Below, one piece after another: positions 22,097 through 33,557 of a stretch of 64,000 nucleotides of DNA. Both the position numbers and the translations under genes were made by a program. Numbering within the stretch: position 1 is the stretch's first letter; every line of letters starts with the position of its first letter. Where the stretch lies: the NCBI GenBank assembly GCA_002205965.3, contig NADL03000604.1:682001-746000 (forward strand), in the 5' to 3' direction. The notes under the pieces are model-generated. The model was given only the letters and a program-made list of their open reading frames with translations. It made no database searches and was not told the DNA's origin. The stretch is from Kappaphycus alvarezii. Lineage: Eukaryota > Rhodophyta > Florideophyceae > Gigartinales > Solieriaceae.

Positions 22097-24638
22097 TACT
22101 GCGCACAGTAGCTACAATTTATGCCGACTAGGCCAACGATTTCCGACCGAAGCACATCATCGGTAACCCAGTAAGAAATGGCGCCGACGCCGATAGCCAC
22201 CTACGACTCCTCCGTCATCGATCACCATTCAAAAGGAAAATCGCACGACTATTCACAGTGATCACTACATCGAGAAGTGGTGCTCTGATCATCCTGATGT
22301 CAGCCCTCAATAAACAAAGCATGGAATCTTGGGAGGCTGCCCCCGATCAACATAAAGCCTGCAACTTGTAGAGAGTTTCCTATAATTACTATGCGGGAAA
22401 TGAGATCACCACGACGACAATCGCACACCCACAGCTTGATCAAAAGATGGCCAGGATGATCAGCTTTTTCCTGAAAAAGTACGACATGCACGTACGCAAA
22501 CTGGCAGCACTGACGAGCCAGATGGCCACAGTGCGTTCTAGACAGCAATTTTCGAGCCAGTTGCTCTCAAGTACTGCTTCGATAAGGAGTACCTTGAGTC
22601 GCTTCTTGAGCTAGGGTACATCCGCAGTTCCTTAAAATATGAAGACCTGAAAGATGCAGATTTGCGTGCATGCATTAAATTGCATTTATCTGCAGCTAAT
22701 ACGAAGACAACGGTCGATAAGCTAGGCTTTGTCGTCATTACAGAGCTTTTGCACCAACGAACGCGATGCAAATACTACCAATCACATTCTGAACCTCTTC
22801 GTGGCGTTTCAAGCCATTTTGTAGAAGAAAATCTTCAGCTAGGTTTTTGAATAAAATCTTAAGGTTTTAGTTCGGCAACCAAGATCAGCCGTACTGCCCG
22901 GGGCGTTACAAAAAGGTCTCTAGTCCGATCAGCTGTTCGTATACAAGCATCTTCAAAACGACCTCAAGGTTTTAATGCAGCACTAACTCAAGCTCTTTGA
23001 TGCGTCAAACTGTTCGATATTGAGCCGATCAAGCCCAGAAATGCCGACCACAATGCCGGAAATCAGAAGAAAATTGGCTGTTTTTCACCTGTAGCTACTG
23101 TATTGGGTAATAAGAAGCTGAAAGCGCTACCTGTGCGTGGATCACCCATCTTTCCTTATAGAACCCACCGTGTCCGCGATCTTTTCACTTTCTGAAGTAA
23201 TGCAAATAATATCCCGAAGAAGAAAAGAAATTTCTTCTCGATCAGCACTTCTATGATCGGCAGAATGCGTTAAAAGAAGTTGAAAGTAGGACAAACTGCT
23301 GAGAACAATGTATTCGATCACAATACGGACAACACAGTTCGTCTCAACGACAGCTGAGCTTGAATACTTACCCTCGAGCACGGCAACGTCAAGGCAGACG
23401 ACACTGCCGTCTCATCGTTCATTCCAGAGCGGTCTGCGATAGAAGGATTGGGTAAGATACAGCATATCACGGTTGTTGTGCTACAAGTTGCGCTCATCGA
23501 CGGCGACAGGCCGCAGTAACTCACAATCACGCACGTTGACTTGACCTCCTATCTTCCTCCACCTCAACGCAGATAAACTGGCCCTAACGAAAGTCATATT
23601 CCTTTTCACCGACAGAGACCCCATGAGAAACTATATTATTCTTAGCTATTCCGTCCTACGCCACTTTCATGTGGACACGCGCACCTTTTTCGAGCCGAAC
23701 CGCAAGTCGTTTGACGGCACTGACTGTGCAGGAGTCGAAAAATCTTCACACAGAATCAAGCAAACGCCAGGTTTTTGCGATGCCGAGAAGAAGTCTGCCT
23801 ACAAAGGCCCCCGCCCGCGGCAGTCGCTTAACCCGTTCGAATGTCGCTCCGCCCAAGAAGACTTCTAGGTATCCTTTTGCTTGTGGTAAAGACGACCCTT
23901 CTTGTTTTTATACCACAGTTTTGGTCTGCTTCATGTCGCGCCCGCCGCTAATTTCTTTAACGCTTGTTTGCTGCCGCCACCGCTGCTATTTTCTCGCCCC
24001 CATTTCTGTCGCTGCCTTCGGTTTACTGATATTTGCTTTCGCACCTGCTTTCATCGCTGTCGTTTTCATTCCCGCCAATTCTTTTCCCTGTTTTATGATG
24101 ACTTGTTTCTTTCACTACTTGCTGTTTATGCTGCCTGCTGTATGTGCTCCTTGTGCTTGGGCTGTGTGTGGTCTGGGAGTCAGAATTAGAAATGGGAAAT
24201 GGAGTTTCTTGAGTAGCTCGTGAGTCTAGCCCGCCCAGCTTCGCTGTCCGCGGTCCGACCGAAGTTGAAAGGTTACTGTCCCGTCTGGATTTGCTTAGGA
24301 CTCAAGAAAGAAGTGAGAGAATATTTTGTTTTTGTCAAGCCCTCAGCCACCCCTTGTAGGATTAATTTCATGCCCCCTTGGGGCGAGGCCCAAGACTACG
24401 CCATGTATACACACCAACACGCGTATTTCACTGCAAGACTAATGCAATGGCGTATCTCCAGTCAACACTGGAGCGCATTCTTCCAGCAAATCTTCTTGTG
24501 AACACACTGTTATCCCTTTGAAGATTGAGTTTGCTAGGACGCGGGTCGCGAGAGTATTTTGGCAGTCCCGCTTACAATGTATCAGCAATGTGACTACGGA
24601 AAGTGGGTCTCCGTCGTAATATCGACGTCACAGGCAGT
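22097..24638. other. No recognisable gene
   Basis: A coding-like plus-strand stretch at 22554-22850 (DKEYLESLLELGYIRSS, EDLKDADLRACIKLH) has no family I can name. The ORF 23669-24223 has an Arg/Lys/Pro-rich start followed by hydrophobic, Cys/Phe-rich residues from pyrimidine-rich DNA, and is more likely chance than a membrane protein. Confidence 0.35.
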
Positions 24639-25499
24639 TTATTTTAATATCTCTTTCATAAAAATTTCTCTTTGTTCGAATTTGGCTGCAGAAATGCGCT
24701 GGCTGCGAAATGATTGGTAATTCAATTCACCAGATTTGGCTTCTCTACAAGAGCGACGAGTCCAGGAGAATTCAATAACGGCAGACTGGAGATATTCAAT
24801 TTTCTCGCTCTCTGACGGCAATTAGTTGGTGCTTTGGGAGTAACTGTAGATATTTACTCGCTTACTTTCTCGATTTCATTATTCACGGTGCAGGTGGGGG
24901 AAATCTACTGGATAACACGAATATTTATAGGGTACGCAGCAATTCTACTCTGCCTGGAGACTGAGTTACATTCACTTTTCACTACCTTCAGCGCTGTGGA
25001 ATAAGTCTCATAAACACCTTCCTTATTGGTTGTGTAAGAACTCTTTTCATTTACTGCAAGGAGGTGGTGGAGATACTTGAGCTTTTGTTCGTCGTTTAAC
25101 ATTGATCCAAGCAAGCATACATTTATTCCGCTATAAACTCGTTCCAACATTCAACTAGGATACCAGAAAATTCCTTATTTTCCTCCCTGAAGGGCATTGA
25201 CATATATTTTGATACCTTGTCTTACAATGGTGCCGAGGATTGGTTGGGGCTGGAGTATAACTTATGGGGTTTGAATCTAGTCTAACGGGTTATCAGGTTG
25301 GAGATGCAATTGAATTGAAGTAACCATGAATCTGGGCCAACGACTCGCTAACTTCACCATTACGTAGAATAGTTGACGCAAACGTCTCTGAAATGACTGC
25401 GGATTCATAGCGAACCGTTTCAACATTGCGTTCCGCGACAAAAATGATTAATTTGCGAGTAATCGAAGAATTGCTGAGAATCTGCTCTGAGAAGATCAT
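24639..25499 (-). pseudogene. Retrotransposon Gag-like fragments
   Basis: Three minus-strand frames in order read ERNVETVRYESAVISETFA (25499-25293), LNDEQKLKYLHHLLAVNEKS with KVVKSECNSVSRQSRI (25150-24905), and SEKIEYLQSAVIEFSW (24821-24639). These resemble the helical Gag core of Copia-type elements, with the same HK-E-(F/Y)L-(R/Q)-AV pattern as the Copia Gag at 19.8 kb. They are out of frame with each other. No pol domain is attached. Confidence 0.5.
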
Positions 25500-26890
25500 G
25501 GAGATGGGGAAATCTTAGAGCATACGGGCTCGATGATCATCACCGAATAAGCAACGATCCTCAACATAAACTTTGACGTAGTCCACAAGAGAATGTTGTA
25601 ATTTGGCTATTTTTCTTAACGAAAAATCATACCTAATAAGCTCTTTTCGAAGTTTAAACTAACTTTTATTTGACGGTTTGAGAAGTGAGGCCTGCTTTTG
25701 CGTCTTTTAGCAATTATCTTCCTTTTTTATTATGAAGTGGCCTTTTCGTTCATTTCAATATCTCACTGTAAACGTTTCTCCTTTTTGCATTATTTTCTTT
25801 TTCTTGGTATTTTTTTTGATTTTCTAATTTTTCAAGCAAGAATCACAATTAATTTAATAAACAAGATTTTCAATTTACTCAGAACAAGAGGAGAGATCCA
25901 GATCTAAAACTAAACCAAATCCATCTTACTACTGACAAGCCTGATATGATTTTTGGCAGATAGATGGCGCTGTATTTGCAAGTAACTGTAAGACTTGGCC
26001 TTAAATTCTGTACAGAAAGAGCGTAATTTCTGGTCTGTACACGGTTGAGGCATGTTTTACTCCTCACATGGTCAAGAAAATGTTTTGGCCCGATATACGT
26101 GACGCTTCATAAATTATAGCGGCCAAATAGTCATTTAGACGGCGATACACTTTAAGGAAAAGGGTGAGAGGCCACTATTTTGAAGTGTCATCATCTGTAA
26201 GGGCAGAGGAGATTGTATTTTCAAGTGCGGACAGAAGTCAGAAATTAGAATTTATTAGGTAGATCTGATATTTTAATTTGAGTAGGATTTGAAACGATGT
26301 CAGCAGATCTTGAACCTGAAACTATAGAGACAACAGTCACCTTCTAGCCGCTGGGCTTCGATTGATCTGATTCGCCGATTTCTGTATGTAATGTGCAGAG
26401 CTTTTGTTGGCTTCCTCATCAGTTAGCGGGTCTCGACTAGTCCCAGCGCATTGCGTAATTTGCTAAATCTGGGTGGCTGGCGTGTTTCCAAGTCTGACAG
26501 TAGGGGTAGGAGGGTAATATACAGAAGACTTCAGCTTACAGATCGCTGATCTGGATTCAAGTCCTGTTCCGGATCCGCTGAGGCCAGGCTGGCTCCATGG
26601 CAAAGAGAGCGTAGCGTGGTTCTTATTGTCCACTGGATGGTGTTCGAAAATGAATTTAAAAATACGTATTGTTAGTATTTACCGGCTGAAACGTGCCTCT
26701 AAACAACGCAAAATTAGAAAGAGTTATTTTTACTACTGCATAGCGAATCAACTTCCTAAATTCCTCGAAAACCAGAAAATCCGGGTTGTCGCGAAAATTC
26801 AACGAACAGAAAACGCAAACCGGCAGCGTTAGCAACGAACATGAAAAAAGTACATGTTTTTTTGATAATTGTGGAGCAGTTGGATAGCCC
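25500..26890. other. No gene recognised
   Basis: A/T-rich sequence with short ORFs only. Around 26560 there is a GGATTCAAGTCC word like a tRNA box B, but no cloverleaf can be folded around it. Confidence 0.45.
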
Positions 26891-27593
26891 CATGCACTCT
26901 ACGTGATACATTTCGATCACGCTGGGAAAGTGTGAATTTGCGTGCACCACACCACCGTGTGTGAACTTCACACAGTGCCTCGTGATCATTCACGAAGTGC
27001 CCTGGTTATTTCACTCTAAACCTCACGCATTGCATCCAGCAAGCGTGCTTCACGCACGGCCGCCGTTCATTATGCAGTGAGGGTGGGTCAAGCTCTGGTT
27101 CTCATTCCTACTTGACCTTCTTCGTCACTTCACTCCTCCCTTCTTACTATTGAATCGCCCCTATTGAGCACGCGCGCTCTCCGACAGCTGAGAGATGCAG
27201 CTTTGGTTTCGTCTAATACCCCTGTGCTTTGCATAATTGAGCCGTCGACCGTGAAGACCGCTAACAATGAGGGCATATATCCAAGTACCCGTCCTGATCC
27301 GACCATGATTGGATAGGTCAACCTGATTGAGGTTTAATCAACGCAGTTGACACTTGGCACTCAGCGGAGCCGGCATATGTACCTCATGAACCATTAAATT
27401 CACCCCTTTCGCCTCTTCTCTTAACTCAATCACCCTCATATCACCCTACCAAACGAGGAAGAGATGAGCCAGTGCGCCGCAAGATGCGCTTCAACGCTCC
27501 ATCTGACAGCGAGCAAGGTCTTTCAGATGAGCCGGAGGAACTTAGCGGATCTGACTATTTGCAATCACTGTCTACAGATCCACGGGCTGATGG
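26891..27593 (+). repeat. Left terminal inverted repeat
   Basis: Pairs with 31471-32185 in inverted orientation. Clear blocks shared by both are ACGTGATACATTTCGATCACG-like at the outer end (27 kb side at 26901), GGAAAGTGTGAATTTGCG, CGTGATCATTCACGAA, TTTCACTCTAAACCTCAC, GGTTTCGTCTAATACCC, AGCGGAGCCGGCATA and GATGAGCCGGAGGAACTTAG. GTGAT/ATCAC half-sites recur within the outer 130 bp, which would suit transposase binding sites. Confidence 0.8.
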
Positions 27594-27758
27594 AATTGTA
27601 TTTTTGTGACTCATACCGTACTGCGTGAAGTTCAGGCACCTCTCCAAGAACGTCACTCAGATTTTCACGTACGTGCATCCAATTGATCACCCTTTGCACG
27701 CATGAGCACTGATAATCACGGTACGGTAGGACAATGAAATGCAACACTCTACTTTTAT

Positions 27759-28464
27759 TTATGACTCTAAAGCAGCTTCAGTCTTTTTCTTGAGCGCCTC
27801 TAGCTTCTCAGGTGATATTCGCGCTCTTGAACGCTTGTCTTCGTGGTGCAACTTCTTCCAGTACCGCGAGCAAATTGGTTGCCGGCACTTGAAATAACAT
27901 TGCCTTTCACGAACTTCTTTCTTCTTAAACAGTCTCCTGTTAACTTTTAAAGCTAAATGAAAGGAAAAGAGCGACCAGTATGCTGCCTTTTCATAAATCT
28001 TTCTATGGACGCTGTAATTTGGGAGTAGAAGTTCTTTGTTGGCCTGTCTATTGTATCTTGTGACAGCATCTTTTGTGTAACAAGGGTTGATTTTTTGAAC
28101 TCTCTCCTCGCTTTCTGGTATACTTAAAGTTAATTTAGTTGTATGCGAGGCCTTTTCTTTAAACGCTCTTGTCAAGTAACAGGGGAAACCAGAAAAAGTT
28201 GCACACCGTGCGACGTCATGCATAAAAGCATTACAGCGCTTTTCCTGTTTCTTGAATATCAGGAATCAGACCCTTGAGCTTTTCTGTTGCAAAGCGGTGT
28301 ACAATAGCAGCATTTCTAGCTTTTCCACAGAAGAGATGCCCAATAACGCTCACAATTGGGTTTTTGGAGGAGTTTGCGTAGCATAAGCTCTTCAGAGCTC
28401 TTAAAAACGCATCAACTCCCCCTTTAACATGGTTCCAAGATACAGGTCCTGACTGTCTAATCAA
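27759..28464 (-). pseudogene. Transposon protein, C-terminal part
   Basis: The frame 28464-28231 has VSWNHVKGGVDAFLRALKSL followed by KARNAAIVHRFATEKLKGL. A GGVD with a downstream Asn-Ala helix recalls the C-terminal catalytic region of piggyBac/IS4-like transposases (N-x-x-x-G-G-V-D ... NA). The next frame, 28223-27759, is Cys/Lys/Arg-rich (YFKCRQPICSRYWKKLHHED) and ends at the inner edge of the left TIR region; it may be a zinc-binding tail. Assignment to DDE chemistry is inference. Confidence 0.4.
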
Positions 28465-28795
28465 TTGAGCGGGAGGGAGTGGGCCGCGGCAAATGGCAAG
28501 TTGTTTGTATGCTTTGCTTAGATTGTAAAACGAGTCGTATGAAAAGATGTCTGTCGCATAAGTGTTTAGCAGAATGTCATCAAAAGCACTCGGAATTCAT
28601 TTTTGATGCTTTCCAATACACTCAAAACAGCTCGTGCAAACCGCTGATAACGAATATATGTACGTATCCGTCAGACGTTCCATCAAGCAGCACAGAATAA
28701 ATGATTTCGCCAACCCCCATACTACTACCCTTTGTTACTGCGAAAATTACGTACTGATTTCCCGGCAAAGCACTTTGATGCATGTATTGTAGCCT

Positions 28796-29775
28796 TTAAT
28801 TTGGTGTTGGAACCAATGCTTGGAACATTTTTATCGAATTGGCAGAGTATCCCATTTTAGGAATGAAGACGAGGAGACTGTACATGATCCGAAGACGCTT
28901 GGCGTTCTCAATTATTTTGAGGGATTTCATTGTCTTGATTTCAACCTCAGCATATTGTATATCACCCTTCTCATTGGAGATTTCTATAATGCCGTCGGGA
29001 CTCCCTGCTAGGAGCTGCACTCTTTTTGCACCTATCAGACCGAAAGTGCCCACGTACTCCACATGATATTGAGAGCACTCATTTGCTTGTTAGCATATTT
29101 TGTCATCGATTACACCTGCATTCTTCATCGTATGTTTCTCAAAGAAAGGCTGCATTGCTTTGAGGACTTAATGCTACTTATATGAACTCTCCTTTATTCC
29201 AGCTTTGCTCACCCATGGCTTCATAATCCAAGCCTCAAGTGACGCTTCAGACAAAAGGGAAGTAAGCCTCTTGTTCTTCTCTTGCTGCTGAGATTTTGAT
29301 TCAACTCGTGGCTGCTCAGGATGTAGCTGTATATTGCCGTCACCCAAATCCTTCTGCAGCTCCAATATTTTTGTGATGAACCGCTTTTTTCGCAAGGAAG
29401 ACGGCTGAAGATGTCCAACATTGGCAGCCGTTGCAAGCAAGTCCTCTTTGCGCACTGCAGTGAGAGATTCCGCAGTGCAGTTGAGTAATTGAGAAACGGC
29501 AGTCTGAAATTGGTTCTCCAATCTCAAACTGCAGTGTACGTTGAACTGTATGAATGTATGTTGAACGAGCTAAGAACATTGTACCGTTTACCTCGCAACA
29601 CTGACTCAGTAGCACCGATTTCAATGGTCAGTACTTCAGCGCCAGTCATCACTTGCTTGCCACATAGCATTGCAGCGATAGCTTTCAAATGGCTCTCTAA
29701 GTCGGATTCAAAAGTTTTGAAGAAGCCCTGGGTGGTGGGAGAGGCCAATTGAAAGTGTCTGGCCAGAACCCATCC
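28796..29775 (-). pseudogene. YqaJ-like PD-(D/E)XK nuclease segment
   Basis: Minus-strand frames 29775-28796 read GWVLARHFQLASPTTQGFF, then a long helical charged spacer, LSEASLEAWIMKPWVSK, an FFEKHTMKN block, VEYVGTFGLIG, then LLAGSPDGIIEI (28977-29012) and QYAEVEIKTMKS (28921-28956). The S-P-D-G-I...E-V-E-I-K order is the PD-(D/E)XK catalytic signature as found in YqaJ/lambda-exonuclease-type nucleases, where Asp and E-x-K bind the metal. The W-x-x-(A/L)-R-x-F start matches the usual N-terminal end of this fold. Frame breaks occur near 29525 and 29170-29060. A related relic lies at 60645-61130. Confidence 0.6.
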
Positions 29776-29939
29776 TTAGTCCTCAGCTTGCAAGAGGTTG
29801 AAATGCGATACATCGTTTAGTGTCAAGACTACCTTTATATGCGGTATTAAATGCTCGCGAGAATTTGAAAACTTGATTGAACCACCTTTAATCAATGATA
29901 ATTTTGCACCAGCACCACTGTATACATCGTGCATGCTTG

Positions 29940-31640
29940 TCAGATCCATGTTAACAAACTAATGCCGATTTTCGTTTTTCATGATCAAAATGAACACATT
30001 TGTACCAAGCACATGGTAGCTATTGTGGTAGATAGTAGCAATTCTGTAGCTCTCCCAGTAAACTAACTCCTCGACGTTCCTTCCATTACTTCCTGTTGCT
30101 CGCTGCGTTGCGCTATAAGTTGCTCGCAATACCTTTTTCCTCACCATAATACCTTTATGCCTTTTCCTTATAGGGCCGTCCTCAAACACGAAAGGGTAGT
30201 ACAGACTTCTTCTATATGTTCCAAGTATAGTGTTACCAAGAGTGCCATTTATAGAAGTAAATCGTCTCCTTGGCATTGTAGCCTCTATACGCATCAAATA
30301 TGGCGTCTCCCATAGGTATTATAGATCCTGGAGCTACCGCGCCTTGAATGAGCTGCATCAGGCTCTGCCATATATGAATGAACTTCTCACAGGGCCGATA
30401 TTAATCACTGGACAAGAAGGCGGAGAACGCGGAGAAGGCGCGGAAAGTACCGCATTTTTTACTGGACCCAGCGCATTTTGCAAATTGTTGAGTTGAGATA
30501 GGTTGGTGAACTCGGTGACAGCCAGCGAACGTATTCCCTAGCGATCTTCGTTTAAACTGAAATATGTCCTTCCCAGAAAATGGACGTACGCTCGGTTTAC
30601 GGCAGCACGCTCTTGCTCCGGTTCTATGATGAGCAATTTTTCAAAAATAGGTTTGTTCAACCACCTCGCGCCGACCTGTTGCACGTGCTGTCTCCTTTTG
30701 GTTTTGTAACTCACTGCAGACAATATCTCAAGATAGCGATCCCCAACTACCCCTGTCTGGTAAAATAATTCCCAATTCTCTGGTGCAGTAATAGTTGCCA
30801 CAATATTATGGTACGATGCGACAAGCACGTGGGTGATGATTACTACCCTCACCTCCATAGCCGTGAGGGGCCTTTGTTGATGTAACTTAAGTATCCTGTT
30901 GACATGAGCTTTAGTTTTTCAAGGATTCTTTCCGGTAGAAATACGTCTAGCAAGCTTACACGCGAGAATAGCGTAGCTTAAGTAACCTCGCTATCTCTAG
31001 CGCGTAGACAGATCTCACGAAACAGACAGTCCAGAACTGTATTCGCTTCATAAGTACATCGCTCCCCTAGGATGGTGTCTGCATCGCTCAAGCGAGTCTC
31101 CAAGTCCTCGAAGGAAGATTCGTAGTCCAACCCCAGTAGAAATCCCCTTTTCTGAGCACTACTTCTACGTTCCACGCCAGACTGCCCCTCTTCTATATCG
31201 TCATCCACTCCGCTCTGTAGTGAGGTCAGGATTACGTTTTCCCACAGAAAGACGGACAGTTCCGCGAATAGAGAGGACTAATAGTACTCATTTGCTATAT
31301 TAATTGCTTCCATTGAGTTAGAATGAGTGCAAACGCGAAGAACAGAGTGATTTGGTGTTCCCATATCACCAAAGGGTGACAAGGTTTCGGCTTCGTTGAC
31401 AATGACATCATCGGTAGATAAGGAGTCTTTTAATTGAGTCTGAGTCCGAATTACGTCCATCAAATCCTGTTCATCAGGCCTTGGATCCGTATACAGTTCG
31501 TACAAATAGTAAGGTCCGCTAAGTTCCTCCGGCTCATCTGCAAGCCCTTACTCGCTGTCAGTTGACGCGTTGAAGCGCAGATTTCGGCGAACTGGATCAT
31601 CTTTTCCGCGTTTGGTCGGGGGCTCGGAGGGTGAGTGGGT
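29940..31640 (-). pseudogene. Transposon protein, N-terminal and DDE-like part, broken
   Basis: Reading 31640 to 29940 on the minus strand gives an N-terminal region that starts inside the right TIR, an acidic spacer (QSGVDDDIEEG), then VFLPERILEKLKLM and MEVRVVIITHVLVASYHNIV with a Trp-containing helix. YFSLNEDR follows, then an in-frame TAG and GIRSLAVTEFTNLSQLNN. The LNEDR block sits where a first catalytic Asp (L-D-x-D type) of a DDE transposase would be expected; this is inference. Downstream VLRATYSATQRATGSNGR and VYWESYRIATIYHNSYH continue to 29959. In-frame stops at several places and one frame change near 30860 show it is dead. Confidence 0.45.
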
Positions 31641-32185
31641 AAGTAAGAAGGGGGCGACCGGGGTGAAATTAAGTGTTCATGAGGTAAGTATGCCGGCTCC
31701 GCTTAGCGCGAAGTGCCAAAGGCGTTAAGTCAACCTCAATAAGGTTGAAGTCGCCACTAAAGAGCGGACCAGGGCGTGTTCTTGGCTGTGTGCTATCATC
31801 GTTAGCCGTACTCACTGTCGGCGGCTCATTTACACAAAGCACAAGGGTATTAGACGAAACCATAATTACGTGTATCAGCCGTCGACAGGTGCACGTGACT
31901 AGTAGGGGCGCTTTACCAGTAAGAAAGGAGGAATGAAGTGACGAAAATGGTCGAGAGGGAAAGAGAATCGGAGCGTGATTCTTCCACACTGCGTGATGAT
32001 TGGTGCACGTGCGTGATACATGCTCACTGGATGCAATGTGTGAGGTTTAGAGTGAAATCATCGCGGCAATTCGTGAATGATCACGAGTCGCTGTGTAAAG
32101 TTCGCATACAGGTGCGTGATGCACGCAAATTCGCGTAAATTCACACTTTCCCAACGTGATCGAAATGTATCACGAAGCTAGCATG
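31471..32185 (-). repeat. Right terminal inverted repeat
   Basis: Inverted partner of 26891-27593. The outer end is rich in CGTGAT/ATCACG half-sites, and the inner end encodes the start of the minus-strand protein (RNLRFNASTDSE then a stop, then DEPEELSGPYYL). Confidence 0.8.
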
Positions 32186-33059
32186 AAGATAGGTTGATCA
32201 TAAAATTGCTCCTCTTGTTTTTGCTTTGGTGCCGAAGGCGGTGAGGCCGTTCATAGGCAAGAAGGGGCCACAGTCTAGCTCTAGCAAACCTGCTATTTTA
32301 CAAGCTCCGATCCCTAGCGGATGTCCGAGAGCCCTCTACTCTAAAACAAACACTAACAGTATGTCTAACAAAGTGTAAATAGATGAGCAATACAGAGATA
32401 GTATGGACTACGTAGAGTGCATAGTGGTATGGGGAAAATAGATATCATAGGACTGTATACTACACAAATAAAAACTAAAGTAGCTAACCTGCCCGCATTG
32501 TAGAAATGGTTTCTACAGATAAAGCAGCCTATGTCGTGTCAGCGGCCCAGCTCCATACTAGAACCAGGGATCCGGCATCCGGGTTGGCAACAGACGGGGA
32601 GAGGTCGTCGTGGAGGAGGGAGAACATGGAGGGAAGTATTTGCGGATGGTAAGGTTAATGAAGTGTATGTAGATAGTCGATGTAGCTCCAAAGCCGGACG
32701 AGCAATTTTAGATCGGGGTGAGTATCCGGGGAGCCAATAAAGAAACCAGCGAAGGATGAGGCGTGTTCCGCGGCCCCGAAAGAGGAGTCTGTGAGGAAGC
32801 GGGGGGATCTAGCTACAGAATATTCGGATAATGCAGGGAAGGGAGCGCGGAAGAGAAATTCGGTGTGAGCGAGGCCTGGAGTGACTGTGGGGGTTCCAGA
32901 TTGAGAGCGTGTACAGTATGATAACGACGTACAACCAATTTGAATGTACCCGACCAATTCCAACATTTTGCTTTCGGAATTTTGGGTTCATGTAAATCTA
33001 GCTAGTATACTTGTAAAGGGCCACTAAAATTGACTAGCTTTGGAGCGGGAGGCAAACTT
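32186..33059. other. No gene recognised
   Basis: Short ORFs only (32531-32740, and 32655-32966 on the minus strand), with no domain visible. Confidence 0.45.
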
Positions 33060-33335
33060 CTGCATGTTGCGGCTACGACCAATCGCTGAAGCTGCACACG
33101 TGGACCAAATGGCATAGCTAAGCTTTTGATAAATCCGAGAGGATACCTTCGCCTTAAAGCTTCCGATACGGGCCGCGATGGCGGCCGCACACTCGTCGAC
33201 CACCTTGGATGTGGTCTCCGATGGGCTTCCCAGGGAATCAAAGGCTAGCGGGACAAACTGCCAGCCGAGAAGCGGGCGTCCCGGTGAAGCATGGCCAGGA
33301 ATGGCGGCGATTTTGGTCGCAAAGTCCTCAGTTCC
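33060..33335 (-). pseudogene. LINE ORF2 C-terminal tail fragment
   Basis: The minus-strand sequence reads ATKIAAIPGHASPGRPLLGW, FVPLAFDSLGSPSETTSKVV, AAAIAARI, then YQKLSYAIWSTCAASAIGR. It matches block by block the tail of the LINE at 47.57-47.84 kb (ATKVAAIPGDVMSGRSRLGW, GPLAFDSLGSPSETSSKVI, YQKLSLVIWSTSAASVIG). It is therefore a 5'-truncated copy of the same family. It ends about 220 bp upstream of the potassium channel start. Confidence 0.85.
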
Positions 33336-33394
33336 CCTCAGTGCGGAATTTATGTAGTACCACGTTTTGGTACAGTTGTGTCCAAGGTGTTTAC

Positions 33395-33490
33395 AGTAAA
33401 ATACAGTAAGTACTGTACAATACACTACATATTCCACATCAAGTATCCCAATAGTCTCCTCGAATGGCGCACTGCCTACTGTACTGCATG
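33395..33490. promoter_or_regulatory. TACAGTA/GTACTGTAC cluster upstream of K+ channel gene
   Basis: TTACAGTAAAATACAGTAAG and TACTGTACAAT, followed by CTACTGTACTGCATG near 33478, lie 70-160 bp before the channel ORF. Function is inferred only from repeated placement near genes. Confidence 0.35.
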
Positions 33491-33557
33491 TGGCATTCTT
33501 CCGCCCCCCTCTACCTACCTACGGTAACTTCCAACGGCATTACGCTGTCCTCCAGCA

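Larger units (their letters stand above)
26891..32185 (-). mobile_element. Large DNA transposon with ~700-bp terminal inverted repeats and nuclease
   Basis: The two ends, 26891-27593 and 31471-32185, are inverted copies of each other (clear but diverged), enclosing about 3.9 kb with minus-strand coding remnants. Both repeats contain the same coding start (PTKRG, then RFNA and DEPEELSG), so the repeat extends into the first coding segment. Internal pieces include a possible DDE-transposase start, a PD-(D/E)XK nuclease region of YqaJ type, and a GGVD-containing segment like the C-terminal part of piggyBac/IS4-like transposases. Outer boundaries are uncertain by about 25 bp and I see no target duplication. 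The element is old, with stops and frame changes throughout. I cannot assign it to a named superfamily. Confidence 0.72.

Noticed and set aside
23669-24223. 184-codon hydrophobic ORF that could be read as a multi-pass membrane protein
   Set aside because: Hydrophobicity follows from pyrimidine-rich DNA; there are overlapping ORFs in another frame and no defined helices with loops.
26540-26600. Box B-like GGATTCAAGTCC near a possible stem
   Set aside because: No upstream box A at tRNA spacing and no cloverleaf fold.
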